Below are positions 13,208 to 13,481 of a stretch of DNA of 13,481 nt, piece by piece (the first letter of the stretch is position 1; each line of letters starts with the position of its first letter). This stretch comes from Treponema sp. (GTDB lineage Bacteria > Spirochaetota > Spirochaetia > Treponematales > Breznakiellaceae), in the NCBI GenBank assembly GCA_031289935.1, contig JAITON010000179.1:1-13481 (forward strand). Reading direction: 5' to 3'. The position numbers and the translations under genes are program-made. The notes below the pieces were generated by a model. It was not told the origin of the DNA. It worked only from the letters and a program-made list of their open reading frames with translations, and made no database searches.

Positions 13208-13481
13208 ATGGGATCCGGCAGAGGATATCAATACCAAAGAAGAGGTATATGCCTACCTTGAAGCTGCATTAGAAGAAAACGATACGGAATTGCTTTTGGC
13301 AGTGATTGGCGACATAGCCCGTTCAAAAGGCATGGCCGCCATAGCAAAGGAATTGAATGTTGCCCGTGAAAGCTTGTATCGGTCATTGTCTGCGGCTGGC
13401 AATCCATCATTTGCGACGGTTGCAAATACGCTGAATGCCCTGGGGTATCAACTGACGCTCAAGCAAAAAATACCCGCATAG
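13194..13481 (+). CDS. HigA-like addiction module antidote protein (helix-turn-helix)
   Basis: 95-aa antitoxin partner of the preceding toxin. The C-terminal half contains a Cro/XRE-like helix-turn-helix: MAAIAKELNVARESLYRSLS (46-65), followed by GNPSFATVANTLNALGYQL (67-85), the usual end of the antidote family. The N-terminal KWDPAEDINTKEEVYAYLE is also typical. Antitoxins of this type bind the toxin and repress the operon promoter. The same frame is open back to 12897, but that part is a shadow of the toxin gene; ATG 13194-13196 has GAGGTG 7 nt upstream. The stop TAG is the last codon of the window. The toxin-first order matches HigBA loci. Confidence 0.9.
   Translation: MKTTKWDPAEDINTKEEVYAYLEAALEENDTELLLAVIGDIARSKGMAAIAKELNVARESLYRSLSAAGNPSFATVANTLNALGYQLTLKQKIPA

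Overview
The window is a bacterial chromosome segment dominated by one long run of minus-strand genes (about 12.2 kb down to 1.0 kb), with a partial plus-strand gene at the left edge and two small toxin-antitoxin loci at the right edge. Gene content (ThyX rather than ThyA, a type II pantothenate kinase, an aldo/keto reductase carrying two 4Fe-4S motifs, Lgt with a long internal insert) fits an anaerobic bacterium. A spirochaete of the Treponema group is my best guess; this is inference from family resemblance, not proof.

Layout. Positions 1-699 (+) hold the C-terminal part of an alkaline-phosphatase-superfamily enzyme. Positions 700-992 are non-coding, very GC-rich, and carry a degenerate 13-bp tandem array. 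In transcription order, the minus-strand run is lgt, thrC, a YchJ-like SEC-C protein, a metallo-beta-lactamase-fold hydrolase, rpiB, then a 309-bp gap with an array of palindromic 22-23 bp units, then thyX, a nucleotidyltransferase, a GNAT acetyltransferase, a small-multidrug-export-type membrane protein, an ABC permease, an ABC ATPase, coaW and the Fe-S aldo/keto reductase. Junctions are tight: five are 4-bp ATGA stop/start overlaps. One or two operons are therefore likely, the second possibly starting at a promoter just upstream of thyX.

The operon is mostly housekeeping (lipoprotein modification, threonine, pentose phosphate, dTMP and CoA precursor synthesis) with a coupled ABC exporter. 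The genes look co-expressed rather than forming one pathway.

The right edge (12.28-13.48 kb) has lower GC in its plus-strand part. It holds a minus-strand BrnT/BrnA-like pair whose toxin is only 52 residues long, and a divergent, complete HigB/HigA-like pair. A hairpin with a T-run and two good sigma-70-type promoters lie between them. The higB and lgt promoters both place the predicted transcription start on the A of the ATG, suggesting leaderless mRNAs.

The most unusual element is the 11-unit array between rpiB and thyX (7561-7806). Its units keep dyad symmetry while their arm sequences change, and the unit cores sometimes appear in inverted orientation.
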